Positions 33,012-41,511 of a DNA stretch of 64,000 nucleotides are shown here, piece after piece. A program made the translations under genes and the position numbers. Every line of letters begins with the position of its first letter. The first letter of the stretch is position 1. This DNA comes from Candidatus Acetothermia bacterium. Its GTDB lineage: Bacteria > Bipolaricaulota > Bipolaricaulia > RBG-16-55-9. The notes below the pieces were generated by a model that was not told where the DNA came from, ran no database searches, and worked only from the letters and a program-made list of their open reading frames with translations. Location: positions 1-64,000 of the forward strand of contig JACQCZ010000015.1 in assembly GCA_016201405.1 (NCBI GenBank), read 5' to 3'.

Positions 33012-33493
33012 TTTGATGCTCCGCGCATAGTCTTCAAATACTGGTCCAGCCGGGCGAGATGCTGCTTGCCGCCTTCGATTGCGCCGTATTCCTTAACAAC
33101 CCGGTCACGCGCTGCGGCTGTTGGGAAGATGCTCCGCATCGTCAAGTTAGTCTTCCCGCCGCGCTCTTCAAAAGTGATCGTGACGTGAAAGGTCTCTGCG
33201 TCGTTGTCTTCACCGCCGTCATGCACGTAGACCAGCTTCTTCGGTCGGTCAATCTCAACAAACTTGAGTCTGTTCTGATAGTCTGTTCCGTCGGGGCCGT
33301 GCATGATGAAGCGCCAGACTCCGCCGGGTTTGACCTCCATCTGATGTGTGGTGGTGCTAAAGCCGTTCGGTCCCCACCACTGCTCTACATGTTTTTGATT
33401 GGTCCAGACTTCAAAGACAAGCTCACGCGGCGCGTTCAGCAGGCGTGATAACACAATCTCGCGGTCGGCAGTATTCTCATTTTGTGCGCTCAT
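33008..33493 (-). CDS. SRPBCC (AHSA1-type) protein, second of the operon
   Basis: A 161-residue protein: 'IVLSRLLNAPRELVFEVWTN', 'VEQWWGPNGFSTTTHQMEVK', 'PGGVWRFIMHGPDGTDY' and 'FHVTITFEERGGKTNLTMRS'. The WWGPxGF and GG turns define the AHSA1 subgroup. GAAAGGAAC lies before the ATG. Confidence 0.87.
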   Translation of the reverse strand: MSAQNENTADREIVLSRLLNAPRELVFEVWTNQKHVEQWWGPNGFSTTTHQMEVKPGGVWRFIMHGPDGTDYQNRLKFVEIDRPKKLVYVHDGGEDNDAETFHVTITFEERGGKTNLTMRSIFPTAAARDRVVKEYGAIEGGKQHLARLDQYLKTMRGASK

Positions 33494-33542
33494 AGTTCCT
33501 TTCCTTTACTCTTCGAGTCTGTTGCTACAAAACTGGCTCGCT

Positions 33543-34034
33543 CTACATATGCCAGTCGCGGTCGCCATAGATCGTCTGGATGTAGTCAATCTGATGTGCA
33601 TGGACTCGGATCTGATACGGCACGAAGGTGAGGGCCAAGCTCATCGGCACCGAGCCGAGGCCGAAGGGTGCCTTCACCTGCGTGGCCAATCGCTCCGGCG
33701 TCAGTGCATCGAGCCATTTCAGGTAGGCTGCGCCATTTTGATCAAGAAGGCTCAAGACCTGCTCGCGTGTGCGGAACTGCTTCTCCCACTCGCGGAAGTC
33801 TCTGTCGGCCTCTGCGGTCTCCTTGGTCTGGAGAGGGCGCCCATCCAACATATCATGGATGCTTTTGATCGCCCAAGCCGAATGTGCGACCTGCTCAATC
33901 GGAGTTCGCGCCGTTGGGGATGGCGACCAGTTGATCCGGTCGTCCGGAGTGGTCGCTAGGGCATGCTTGATGCTCTCTTTCGCTTGCAGGAAATTTGCTT
34001 TGGCCTGATCTATCGTCTCTTGTAGAGTGGTCAT
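33543..34034 (-). CDS. DinB-family protein within the SRPBCC operon
   Basis: A 163-residue four-helix protein of the DinB superfamily: 'TTLQETIDQAKANFLQAKES' as helix 1, 'PIEQVAHSAWAIKSIHDMLD' with a His pair, and 'LTFVPYQIRVHAHQIDYIQT' with the C-terminal His set. These His could bind a metal. It sits between the first and second SRPBCC genes. It is a distant relative of the DinB protein at 4.6 kb. Confidence 0.83.
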   Translation of the reverse strand: MTTLQETIDQAKANFLQAKESIKHALATTPDDRINWSPSPTARTPIEQVAHSAWAIKSIHDMLDGRPLQTKETAEADRDFREWEKQFRTREQVLSLLDQNGAAYLKWLDALTPERLATQVKAPFGLGSVPMSLALTFVPYQIRVHAHQIDYIQTIYGDRDWHM

Positions 34035-34040
34035 GATGCC

Positions 34041-34568
34041 TCACTTTATCTTCGCCAAGTATTCAGCGAGTTGATCAAAGGTCCCGGTCCAGCCGCCTGT
34101 CATCGAGGCGCGCCCAGAATCGAACGTCTGGATCTCTTCAGCACTGGCATTGATCGGAAGCCACTCGATGCACACTTCCGTCTTGCCCTTCAGATCTTTG
34201 AACGTGATCGTCGTAAGCATCTCACGCGGCCAGCCAGGGCTGAGCGGATGGCGGGTGATGTTCCCCTCTTTATCCGAGAAGCAGTTGACACAGACGAGCC
34301 GCTCCGGAGGCGAAACCTCGCGGTAAAAGAACTTTCCCCATATCTCCAAGTTGTTTGGCCCTTGCAGACAGTAGTGCATGGTGCCACCCGGTCGCAGATC
34401 GACCTTGAGAGTGGTGACTGTGAAGCCCTTGGGTCCCCACCAGTTCTTGAGACGCTTGGGATCGGTCCAGACCTTGAACATCAGGTCACGCGGCGCGTCG
34501 AGGACGCGCGAGATGACAAAAGGCTCGATCCGCTGAGTCTTTTGCGTTGTTCTATTATTTTGAGTCAT
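34041..34568 (-). CDS. SRPBCC (AHSA1-type) protein, first of the operon
   Basis: A 175-residue protein: 'FVISRVLDAPRDLMFKVWTD', 'LKNWWGPKGFTVTTLKVDLR', 'PGGTMHYCLQGPNN' and 'LTTITFKDLKGKTEVCIEWL'. Its ATG lies inside the last codons of the arsR gene (14-base overlap) with AAGGAGGAAT upstream, a common ArsR-AHSA1 pairing in bacteria. Confidence 0.88.
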   Translation of the reverse strand: MTQNNRTTQKTQRIEPFVISRVLDAPRDLMFKVWTDPKRLKNWWGPKGFTVTTLKVDLRPGGTMHYCLQGPNNLEIWGKFFYREVSPPERLVCVNCFSDKEGNITRHPLSPGWPREMLTTITFKDLKGKTEVCIEWLPINASAEEIQTFDSGRASMTGGWTGTFDQLAEYLAKIK

Positions 34569-34905
34569 CGTCTGATTCCTCCTTTTGAAGTTCTTGCAGA
34601 TATTCGTCGAGGCGGTCGAGCCGCTCGCTCCAGCTCTTCTCGAAGCTCTTGGCCCAGTCGTGGATCGGTTTGAGCTGCTCGCCTTCCAGCCGGTACACCC
34701 GTTGACGCCCGTTCTTGCGCATACTGACCAGCCCTACTTCCTTGAGCACGCCCAGGTGTTTGGAGACGACGGGCTGCGGCCAGCCGAGCCGCGTGACAAT
34801 GTCGTTGACGGGAAGCTCGCCCTCCGAAAGCATTTCGAGGACCTTGCGCCGCTTGGGCTCGGCTACGGCATTGAATGTGTCGAAGGTGGTCGCTGTTCGT
34901 GCCAT
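34555..34905 (-). CDS. ArsR-family winged-helix repressor
   Basis: A 116-residue ArsR/SmtB-type regulator: 'FDTFNAVAEPKRRKVLEMLS', 'LPVNDIVTRLGWPQPVVSKH' as the recognition helices, 'LGVLKEVGLVSMRKNGRQRV' through the wing, then a C-terminal helix with 'WAKSFEKSWSERLDRLDEYL'. There is no metal-binding Cys motif, so it probably senses something other than metals. ATG 34905 lies 6 bases after a perfect TATAAT, so the mRNA is leaderless. It heads the operon and should repress it through the palindrome in its own promoter. Confidence 0.88.
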   Translation of the reverse strand: MARTATTFDTFNAVAEPKRRKVLEMLSEGELPVNDIVTRLGWPQPVVSKHLGVLKEVGLVSMRKNGRQRVYRLEGEQLKPIHDWAKSFEKSWSERLDRLDEYLQELQKEESDDDSK

Positions 34906-34911
34906 ATGCAC

Positions 34912-34939
34912 ATTATATTCCAATATCGGAATATGTCAA
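34912..34939 (-). promoter_or_regulatory. consensus promoter with ArsR operator
   Basis: On the minus strand TTGACA (34939-34934), 16 bases, TATAAT (34917-34912), both perfect consensus. A perfect inverted repeat ATATTCC-N6-GGAATAT (34915-34934) covers the spacer and half the -10. Binding there would exclude RNA polymerase, so self-repression by the ArsR protein is the expected mode. Confidence 0.8.
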
Positions 34940-35103
34940 GCACTAAAAGGACGGATATCTCTAAAAGTGCGCAGTAGAAGTGTGACAAATGAGAAATTCG
35001 TGCTGATTTCAGATGCTGGCGGACCGCTCAACTTACCTTTATGGCATATCGAGAAAAGAATGAAAAATGCAGTTTATGCCGATGTATTTGGTGATTATGA
35101 ATG

Positions 35104-35259
35104 ATGAGAACTTTACTCGGAAATCATCTGAACTGGAGCTTGACGACTCAGAATGACCAGTTTATTGCTAATGGGGTCTACCTCTACGCGGTAAGAGTGC
35201 ATGGAGTCAGCGGAGAAATTCTGAAGAGTGAGGTCAAAAAGCTAGTTGTCTTGAGGTAA
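35104..35259 (+). pseudogene. C-terminal fragment of a surface protein
   Basis: A 51-codon frame encodes 'NWSLTTQNDQFIANGVYLYA', then 'EILKSEVKKLVVLR' and stop. This is the typical last strand pair of FlgD-like or sorting-type C-terminal domains of exported proteins ('NGVYLYxV...KxxVLR'). No upstream coding sequence in the same frame belongs to it, so it is an orphan tail left by a deletion. The rest of the 34.94-35.36 kb gap shows no gene. Confidence 0.4.
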
Positions 35260-35363
35260 GAGCAGAAGTTCCTTATCTGACGCTATGTCCTATTGTCGAT
35301 CGTATCTCGGCTGAATTCCATATTGTCGCATAATTACTCTTACTGGAAGCAGTTGCACAACCA

Positions 35364-36335
35364 CTAGATTAGAAATTTGGCGACTTGCTCAAAGGTCTCT
35401 TCTGCCTCCATGACGATCCGATGCACAATGACTTTGGCAGGTAAGATATCATTGATCATGCCTACGGATTCCCCGGCAAAGGGCACGATTTCATGAAAGT
35501 TCCCTTGTTGCATGGCAGCCATCATTTCGACCTGCAGACGCTCCGCTTCACGCTTAGCTTCGGCCTGATTCTGGTGCCACTTTTCGATAAAGGGCGTATT
35601 GATGGCTCGGGGCACTGTACCGTAGCCACCTCGGCCAGGGATCGGCATGATGTCGTTCCAGACGCTGACTTTAAGCGTGTCATCTGATTCTGCCTCTATA
35701 ATCATCTGTTTCCAGCGCTCATGAATTGGAGCTTCCTCCGAAGCTAGGAATCGCGTGCCAATGTTGATCCCTTGTGCGCCGAGGCTGAGGGCAGCCACCA
35801 GGCCACGGCCATTGGCGATGCCACCGGCAGCTACCACGGGTATTGGTTTGACCGCGTCAACGATTTGAGGGACAAGTGTTAACGTGGTTACAGCAGAACC
35901 ACCAAAGCCTCCAGCTTCACTCCCCTGAGCAATAATTACGTCTACGCCTCTCTCTGCTGCCTCACGCGCCTGCTGCACAGTATGAACCTGATGCATGACC
36001 AATATGCCCGAGTCGTGAGCACGATTCACTAAGTTGCCTGGGTCACCCAGTGCCAAAGAAATGAGGTACGGCTTGGCCTCCAAAGTAATAGCAAATGACT
36101 CCTCGTTAAGCGTGGTCACCAAGTGGTTCACTGCGAAGGGTCGAAAGGTAAGATCTTTAGTTCGCTTCAGTTCAATGCGTAAATCCTCTGCAGAGCGTTG
36201 CGAAGCCCCAAGACTTCCTAAACCTCCAGCATTCGACACTGCCGCAACCAGCTCAGCCGAAGTGAACAGTCCCATCCCGGCCTGGATGACCGGGAACTCT
36301 ATACCCAGCAGATCACATAGAGGAGTTCGTAACAT
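35364..36335 (-). CDS. nitronate monooxygenase-like flavoprotein
   Basis: A 323-residue FMN TIM-barrel protein of the 2-nitropropane dioxygenase/NPD family: 'GIEFPVIQAGMGLFTSAELV', 'VSNAGGLGSLGAS', 'VIIAQGSEAGGFGG', 'PVVAAGGIANGRGLVAALSL' and 'GAQGINIGTRFLASEEAP'. Members oxidise alkyl nitronates or, in the FabK branch, reduce enoyl-ACP. I favour a nitronate monooxygenase or a related unknown; there is no fab context at this spot. Confidence 0.82.
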   Translation of the reverse strand: MLRTPLCDLLGIEFPVIQAGMGLFTSAELVAAVSNAGGLGSLGASQRSAEDLRIELKRTKDLTFRPFAVNHLVTTLNEESFAITLEAKPYLISLALGDPGNLVNRAHDSGILVMHQVHTVQQAREAAERGVDVIIAQGSEAGGFGGSAVTTLTLVPQIVDAVKPIPVVAAGGIANGRGLVAALSLGAQGINIGTRFLASEEAPIHERWKQMIIEAESDDTLKVSVWNDIMPIPGRGGYGTVPRAINTPFIEKWHQNQAEAKREAERLQVEMMAAMQQGNFHEIVPFAGESVGMINDILPAKVIVHRIVMEAEETFEQVAKFLI

Positions 36336-36784
36336 GGCTCACCACATGAGGTGACTCATTGAAATGTTTGTTTCTTACGATCGAGCTTCTCGCTCATCGG
36401 CATTCCCTAGTTATGCCTGACCACGGGTTGCCTTTCAATCTTGAATGATTATACAAAAACCCCTCCTGTTCTCGTTCATTCTTTACTTTAGTTACAGACT
36501 CTAGATTTATTCAACAACCTCTGAGGACTCAACGTTATAAGTATATTGCTTAGTCGACTTGGTTTCGACTTGCAACAGATGGGCATCTTCTCATTTAAGT
36601 GGGTACCCAAATTGCCGTTTAATGTTTATTGGGGAAATTCTTAGAGACAATGTATTACCGATTAAAGTTCAGATGATTGGCTGACTTTGCTTCATCAAAA
36701 AGGTCTTCGCCAAACCCCTCAAAACGAAACTCCCTAGCCCCTTTTCGCGTATAATAGATATCAAATTGGAGAAGGAGCTAATCC
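36336..36784. other. AT-rich gene-free stretch with a promoter at its right end
   Basis: About 450 bases without a convincing frame. At the right end TATAAT (36750-36755) is followed by GGAGAAGGAG before ATG 36785. I see no other feature. Confidence 0.6.
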
Positions 36785-38140
36785 ATGAAACGTCGCGATT
36801 TTCTGAAACGCCTCACTGGTTTATCCATTCTGGCTGTCATAGGCTCTCGCGTCAGCAGTGTGCTCACGCCATATGATGCCTATGCCCAAAGCTCAACCCC
36901 GGAATGGCCAATGTTCCGGCAGAATGTCAACCACACCGGTTTTACTTCGAAGACAGGCAAGATAACTGGTCCCAACATCAAATGGCGCTTTGGTGTCGGC
37001 GGTGACGTGGAGCCGAGCGCTGCCGTCGGCGACATCAATGGCGATGGCCAGACGGAAGTGGTCATCTCCTGCTTCAATGGCAACATCTCCGCTGTTCGTG
37101 GTGGCCCAAACTCTGGCTTGGTGACAAATCCTCTCTGGACATTCAAAGCCAACGCCCTTGTCTGGTCATCCCCAGCCATTGCCGATGTCGATGGCGACGG
37201 GCAGATGGAGGTCGTCGTCGGCTCCGATGACCAGAACGTCTATGTGCTCAATGGCGCAACGGGCGCAGTCAAATGGGCCTTCCCGACGGCTGCCAAGGTG
37301 CGCTCTTCCCCGACAATCGCAGATATTGATGGCGACGGGCGATTGGAGATTGTGATTGGCTCGGCAAAGATTTATGCACTCGATGCCCGCAACCAGAAGC
37401 AAAAGTGGGCCTTCCCGCTCCAGACGACAACATTCTCTTCAGCGGCTGTGGCCGATATTGATGGCGATGGGCAGATGGAGGTCGTCGTCGGCTCCTATGA
37501 CAATACGTTATATGCGCTGCGCGGCTCATCCGGCACACAAAAGTGGATCTTCTTCTCGGGAATTCAGATTGAGTCTTCACCTGCCATAGCTGATATCGAT
37601 GGCGATGGCCAGTTGGAGATTGTCGTTGGCGTCGGCTCAATCAACGCCGATGGGCGCGCCAAAGGCGTCTACACGCTGCGCGGCTCTTCTGGTCAGGTCA
37701 AATGGTCATATAATATTGGAGCCGATCAGCGCGTCATCTCATCCCCTGCCATTGGCGATGTGGATGGGGATGGCGAGCTGGAGGTTGTGATTGGCACGAA
37801 TGTGAGCCGCTTGTTTGTCTTTGCAGGCAAGGGCAATGGCTCGCAGGCGGTCATCAAATATACACATGATGCGGGCAACTTCATCGAGTCCTCGCCTGCG
37901 ATTGGCGACATTGATGGGGATGGCAAGATGGAGATTGTCGTCGGCTCTCACGACTTCCACCTCTATTCTCTGGAGCCTGTGGTCGGTCAGCAGAAGCTCC
38001 GTGTCGAATGGAGCTATGAGCCGCCAGCAGCCAACATCTTCTTCTCATCTCCTACACTGGCCGATGTCGATGGCGATGGCAATCTTGAGATTCTGATCGG
38101 CAACAACAACGGCGATCTCTACGTCGTCAGCGGCACCTAA
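36785..38140 (+). CDS. Tat-exported FG-GAP/VCBS-type repeat protein
   Basis: A 451-residue protein with a twin-arginine signal ('KRRDFLKRLTGLS', cleavage near 'AYAQ' at residue 35). The mature protein is one beta-propeller built from eight repeats, each with a calcium-loop motif: DINGDGQ, DVDGDGQ, DIDGDGR, DIDGDGQ, DIDGDGQ, DVDGDGE, DIDGDGK, DVDGDGN, followed by '(M/L)E(V/I)V(V/I)G'. It should be a folded, calcium-stabilised exported protein, probably for binding. TATAAT and GGAGAAGGAG precede it. hyuB starts 5 bases after its stop. Confidence 0.85.
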   Translation: MKRRDFLKRLTGLSILAVIGSRVSSVLTPYDAYAQSSTPEWPMFRQNVNHTGFTSKTGKITGPNIKWRFGVGGDVEPSAAVGDINGDGQTEVVISCFNGNISAVRGGPNSGLVTNPLWTFKANALVWSSPAIADVDGDGQMEVVVGSDDQNVYVLNGATGAVKWAFPTAAKVRSSPTIADIDGDGRLEIVIGSAKIYALDARNQKQKWAFPLQTTTFSSAAVADIDGDGQMEVVVGSYDNTLYALRGSSGTQKWIFFSGIQIESSPAIADIDGDGQLEIVVGVGSINADGRAKGVYTLRGSSGQVKWSYNIGADQRVISSPAIGDVDGDGELEVVIGTNVSRLFVFAGKGNGSQAVIKYTHDAGNFIESSPAIGDIDGDGKMEIVVGSHDFHLYSLEPVVGQQKLRVEWSYEPPAANIFFSSPTLADVDGDGNLEILIGNNNGDLYVVSGT

Positions 38141-38145
38141 TAGCG

Positions 38146-39714
38146 ATGGACCCCATCCAACTGGAGGTTTTGCGCAACTCGCTCATCGGGATAGCCGAAG
38201 AGATGTGGGCCGCGCTGCTGCGAACGGCGCTCAGCCCCAACATCCGCGAGCGGCGCGACTGCTCCACTGCCCTCTTTGATGCGGCTGGGCGCATGATCGT
38301 TCAGTCCGAAAGCATTCCCGTCCATCTTGGGGCAATGCCCTTTTCAGTCAAAGCGGCACTGGAAGCCTTTTCAGGGCTTCAGCCCGGTGATGTTATCATT
38401 CTCAATGACCCCTTTCGCGGCGGGGCACATCTCCCCGACATAACTCTAATAACTCCAATCTTCGAAAAGAATAAATTACAGGCCATTGCGGCTAATCGCG
38501 CTCATCATGCGGACGTTGGCGGGATTGTGCCGGGCAGCGTGCCGGGAAACTCGACTGAAATCTTTCAAGAGGGACTTCGCATTCCCCCCATAAAACTCTG
38601 GAGCCAAAGCGAGCTCAATCAAGAGGCATTCCAGCTCATTCTTGCGAATGTCAGAACGCCGATTGAGCGTGAAGGCGATCTGCGAGCGCAGTTTGCCTCG
38701 AACGAAACAGCCCGCAAGCGGCTCATCGCGCTGGCCGAGCGCGTCGGCTGGCCTCTTCTTACACAGGCCATGAGCGAATTATTAGATTATTCAGAGCGAC
38801 GCATGCGCCATGAGATCGGCAAGCTCCCGGCAGGAGTTTACGAAGCCACTGATTATCTCGATGACGACGGCCAAGGTAACGAAAAGCTTCCCATTCACGT
38901 TTCTGTCGAGATCAAAAGAGACAGCATTCATGTTGACTTCACAGGGAGCGCTCCGCAGGTCAATGGCCCCTTAAATGCCGTGCTTGCCGTCACATCCTCG
39001 GCAGTCTTTTACACGCTGCGCTCTCTGACAGACCCGAAGATCCCGCCCAATGAGGGCTGCTATCGTCCATTCTCGATCACCGCACCTGCTGGCACGATTG
39101 TCAATGCAAAGTTTCCTGCACCAGTGGTAGGTGGAAATCTCGAGACCTCGCAGCGCATTGTCGATACACTCATCCAAGCTGTTGCCCAAGCCTGCCCTGA
39201 TGCTGTGATGGCAGGCTGTCAGGGGACGATGAATAGCATTACCTTTGGAGGCATCAATCCACGAACTGGAGGGCCATACACCTTCTATGAGACTCTTGCG
39301 GGCGGCTTTGGCGCGCGGCCCGATCGCCCCGGCATCGATGCCATGCACTCGCATATGACCAACACTCTCAACACCCCGATTGAGCTCTTAGAGACGGTCT
39401 TCCCCGTGCGCGTTGAGCGCTATGAGATTCGAGAGAATACGGGCGGCGCTGGAAAATATCGCGGTGGCTCTGGACTCATTCGTGAGATTCGCGTGCTGGC
39501 TGATGCGACATTTTCGCTGCTGGCCGACCGGCGAAAGACGCGTCCCTACGGGCTCTTTGGCGGCGAGCCGGGTGCACAGGGTGAGGATTTTCTCATTCGC
39601 GATGGCATCCAGACGCGCATCGCTGCAAAAGGAACGCTTCATCTCAAAGCCAATGATGTCGTCAGCATTCGCACCCCCGGCGGCGGCGGAGTTGGGAGAG
39701 CCGATTCTCTCTGA
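38146..39714 (+). CDS. hyuB: hydantoinase/oxoprolinase B subunit
   Basis: A 522-residue HyuB: 'DPIQLEVLRNSLIGIAEEMW', 'SPNIRERRDCSTALFDAAGR', 'GDVIILNDPFRGGAHLPDIT', 'ANRAHHADVGGIVPGSVPG', 'VGGNLETSQRIVDTLIQA' and 'GSGLIREIRVL' are all family blocks. It works with HyuA in ATP-dependent opening of 5-oxoproline or hydantoins. It has no visible ribosome binding site and starts 5 bases after the FG-GAP gene. hyuA is 11 kb upstream. Confidence 0.9.
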   Translation: MDPIQLEVLRNSLIGIAEEMWAALLRTALSPNIRERRDCSTALFDAAGRMIVQSESIPVHLGAMPFSVKAALEAFSGLQPGDVIILNDPFRGGAHLPDITLITPIFEKNKLQAIAANRAHHADVGGIVPGSVPGNSTEIFQEGLRIPPIKLWSQSELNQEAFQLILANVRTPIEREGDLRAQFASNETARKRLIALAERVGWPLLTQAMSELLDYSERRMRHEIGKLPAGVYEATDYLDDDGQGNEKLPIHVSVEIKRDSIHVDFTGSAPQVNGPLNAVLAVTSSAVFYTLRSLTDPKIPPNEGCYRPFSITAPAGTIVNAKFPAPVVGGNLETSQRIVDTLIQAVAQACPDAVMAGCQGTMNSITFGGINPRTGGPYTFYETLAGGFGARPDRPGIDAMHSHMTNTLNTPIELLETVFPVRVERYEIRENTGGAGKYRGGSGLIREIRVLADATFSLLADRRKTRPYGLFGGEPGAQGEDFLIRDGIQTRIAAKGTLHLKANDVVSIRTPGGGGVGRADSL

Positions 39715-39729
39715 TAAAATAGAGGGATC

Positions 39730-41511
39730 ATGGGCTCGCTTAGGCTAGGGCTGGCACAGATCAATCCTACTGTCGGAGATCTGGAGGGCAACTTGAAGAA
39801 GATCACGACCTGGATTGAGAGTGCACGCGATCAAGCTGTCGATATCGTTGCCTTTCCAGAGCTGACCATAACTGGCTACCCACCAGAAGATCTACTGCTC
39901 AATCCCCAGTTCATCACTGACAACGAAGCGATTCTCCAAAGGCTTATCCCACAGACTCAGGGAATCACAGCGCTGGTCGGATTTGCACATGGCAATGGCG
40001 ACCTCTTCAACGCCGTTGCTGTGATGCGCGATGGCAAGCTGCTGGGAACTTATTATAAACATCTGTTGCCCAATTATTGCGTCTTTGATGAGCATCGCTA
40101 TTTCAAGCCTGGCTCGGAGTTCCCAATCTTCACCGATGGCAAAATTCGCTTTGGCGTCACGATCTGCGAAGATGTCTGGCAATCCGCGCCACCCATCGAG
40201 GCCGAAGTGACATGCGGGAAGGCCGATCTCGTCATCAATATGTCCGCCTCGCCCTATCACATGGGCAAAGGGACACAGCGCGAGGCGATGCTGGCGACCC
40301 GCGCCAAAGATTTCGAGATTTTCTTTGCATTTTGTAACCTCGTTGGCGGCCAGGATGAGCTGATTTTCAGCGGGCGAAGCGCTATCTTTGGCCCTGATGG
40401 CAACCTGATCGGAAGAGCCAAATCTTTTGAGGAAGATCTGTTAATTGCCGATCTTGATCTCAAGCAACTGCAGCGCCGCCGGCTCCATGAGCCGCGCTGG
40501 CGCTTTTCAGCAACCCAGCGAGAGCTTTCGTATCCAACACCAGAAATTGCGCTGAAAGAGTCACTCATTTCAACTAAGAAGAGATCCGCTATTAAAACTC
40601 AAATCGAAGAGCGGCTCTCGCCTCCGGTCGCTGCTTATCAGGCGCTGGAGCTTGGAACGCGCGATTATGTGCAGAAGAATGGACACCAAAAGGTTTTAAT
40701 TGGCCTTTCGGGCGGCATTGATTCGGCCCTCGTCGCCTGCATCGCCGCCGATGCCCTTGGCCCGGAGAACGTAATCGGGGTCTTTATGCCCTCGCGCTTC
40801 ACTGCCAAGATGAGCCACGAAGATGCAGAAGCGCTGGCAAAAAACCTCAAAATTAAATTATTGACTCTTCCTATTGATGACGTCTTCGACGCCTCTCTCA
40901 AGACTCTTGCCCCTTTCTTTGAGAAGAAGGCGCCCTGCCTCGCTGAAGAGAATTTGCAGGCCCGAATTCGGGGCAATATTCTCATGGCCCTCTCCAATAA
41001 ATTTGGCTGGCTGGTCATCTCCACAGGCAACAAGACTGAATATGCCATGGGCTATACAACGCTCTATGGCGACATGGTGGGTGCTCTCGCCGTCATCCGG
41101 GATGTCCCCAAAAAGCTCGTCTATGAATTGGCCAACTGGCGCAATGAGCAAGGTTTTGTCATTCCAAAGCGCACAATCACCCGCCCGCCCAGTGCTGAGC
41201 TACGCATGAATCAGAAGGATGAAGACGACCTGCCCGCCCCATACTGCGATCTGGATGCCATGCTGAGTGCCTATGTTGAAAATGATCAAGACGCCGATCA
41301 AATCACCCAGCAAGGCTTCAAAGAGAAGATTGTTGCCGAAGTCATGTCCTGGGTAGACCACAACGAATACAAGCGGCGGCAGGGGCCAATCGGTCTGAAA
41401 ATTACGCCAAGGGCCTTTGGTCGCGATCGCCGCTACCCCATCACCAACCACTATCATCAAGGAGCCTCAGATGCTGCACATAAGACGCGCGCTGCTAAGC
41501 GTCTCAAATAA
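39730..41511 (+). CDS. nadE: glutamine-hydrolysing NAD+ synthetase
   Basis: A 593-residue two-domain enzyme making NAD+ from deamido-NAD+, glutamine and ATP. The N-terminal nitrilase-like amidase has Glu in 'AFPELTITGYPPEDLLLNP', Lys in 'YYKHLLPNYCVFDEHRYF' and Cys in 'GVTICEDVWQ'. The C-terminal synthetase has the P-loop 'IGLSGGIDSALVACIAAD' and 'LVISTGNKTEYAMGYTTLYG'. Both active sites are complete. A TAAAAT box overlaps the hyuB stop, 9 bases before the ATG, so it may have its own leaderless promoter. Confidence 0.94.
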   Translation: MGSLRLGLAQINPTVGDLEGNLKKITTWIESARDQAVDIVAFPELTITGYPPEDLLLNPQFITDNEAILQRLIPQTQGITALVGFAHGNGDLFNAVAVMRDGKLLGTYYKHLLPNYCVFDEHRYFKPGSEFPIFTDGKIRFGVTICEDVWQSAPPIEAEVTCGKADLVINMSASPYHMGKGTQREAMLATRAKDFEIFFAFCNLVGGQDELIFSGRSAIFGPDGNLIGRAKSFEEDLLIADLDLKQLQRRRLHEPRWRFSATQRELSYPTPEIALKESLISTKKRSAIKTQIEERLSPPVAAYQALELGTRDYVQKNGHQKVLIGLSGGIDSALVACIAADALGPENVIGVFMPSRFTAKMSHEDAEALAKNLKIKLLTLPIDDVFDASLKTLAPFFEKKAPCLAEENLQARIRGNILMALSNKFGWLVISTGNKTEYAMGYTTLYGDMVGALAVIRDVPKKLVYELANWRNEQGFVIPKRTITRPPSAELRMNQKDEDDLPAPYCDLDAMLSAYVENDQDADQITQQGFKEKIVAEVMSWVDHNEYKRRQGPIGLKITPRAFGRDRRYPITNHYHQGASDAAHKTRAAKRLK

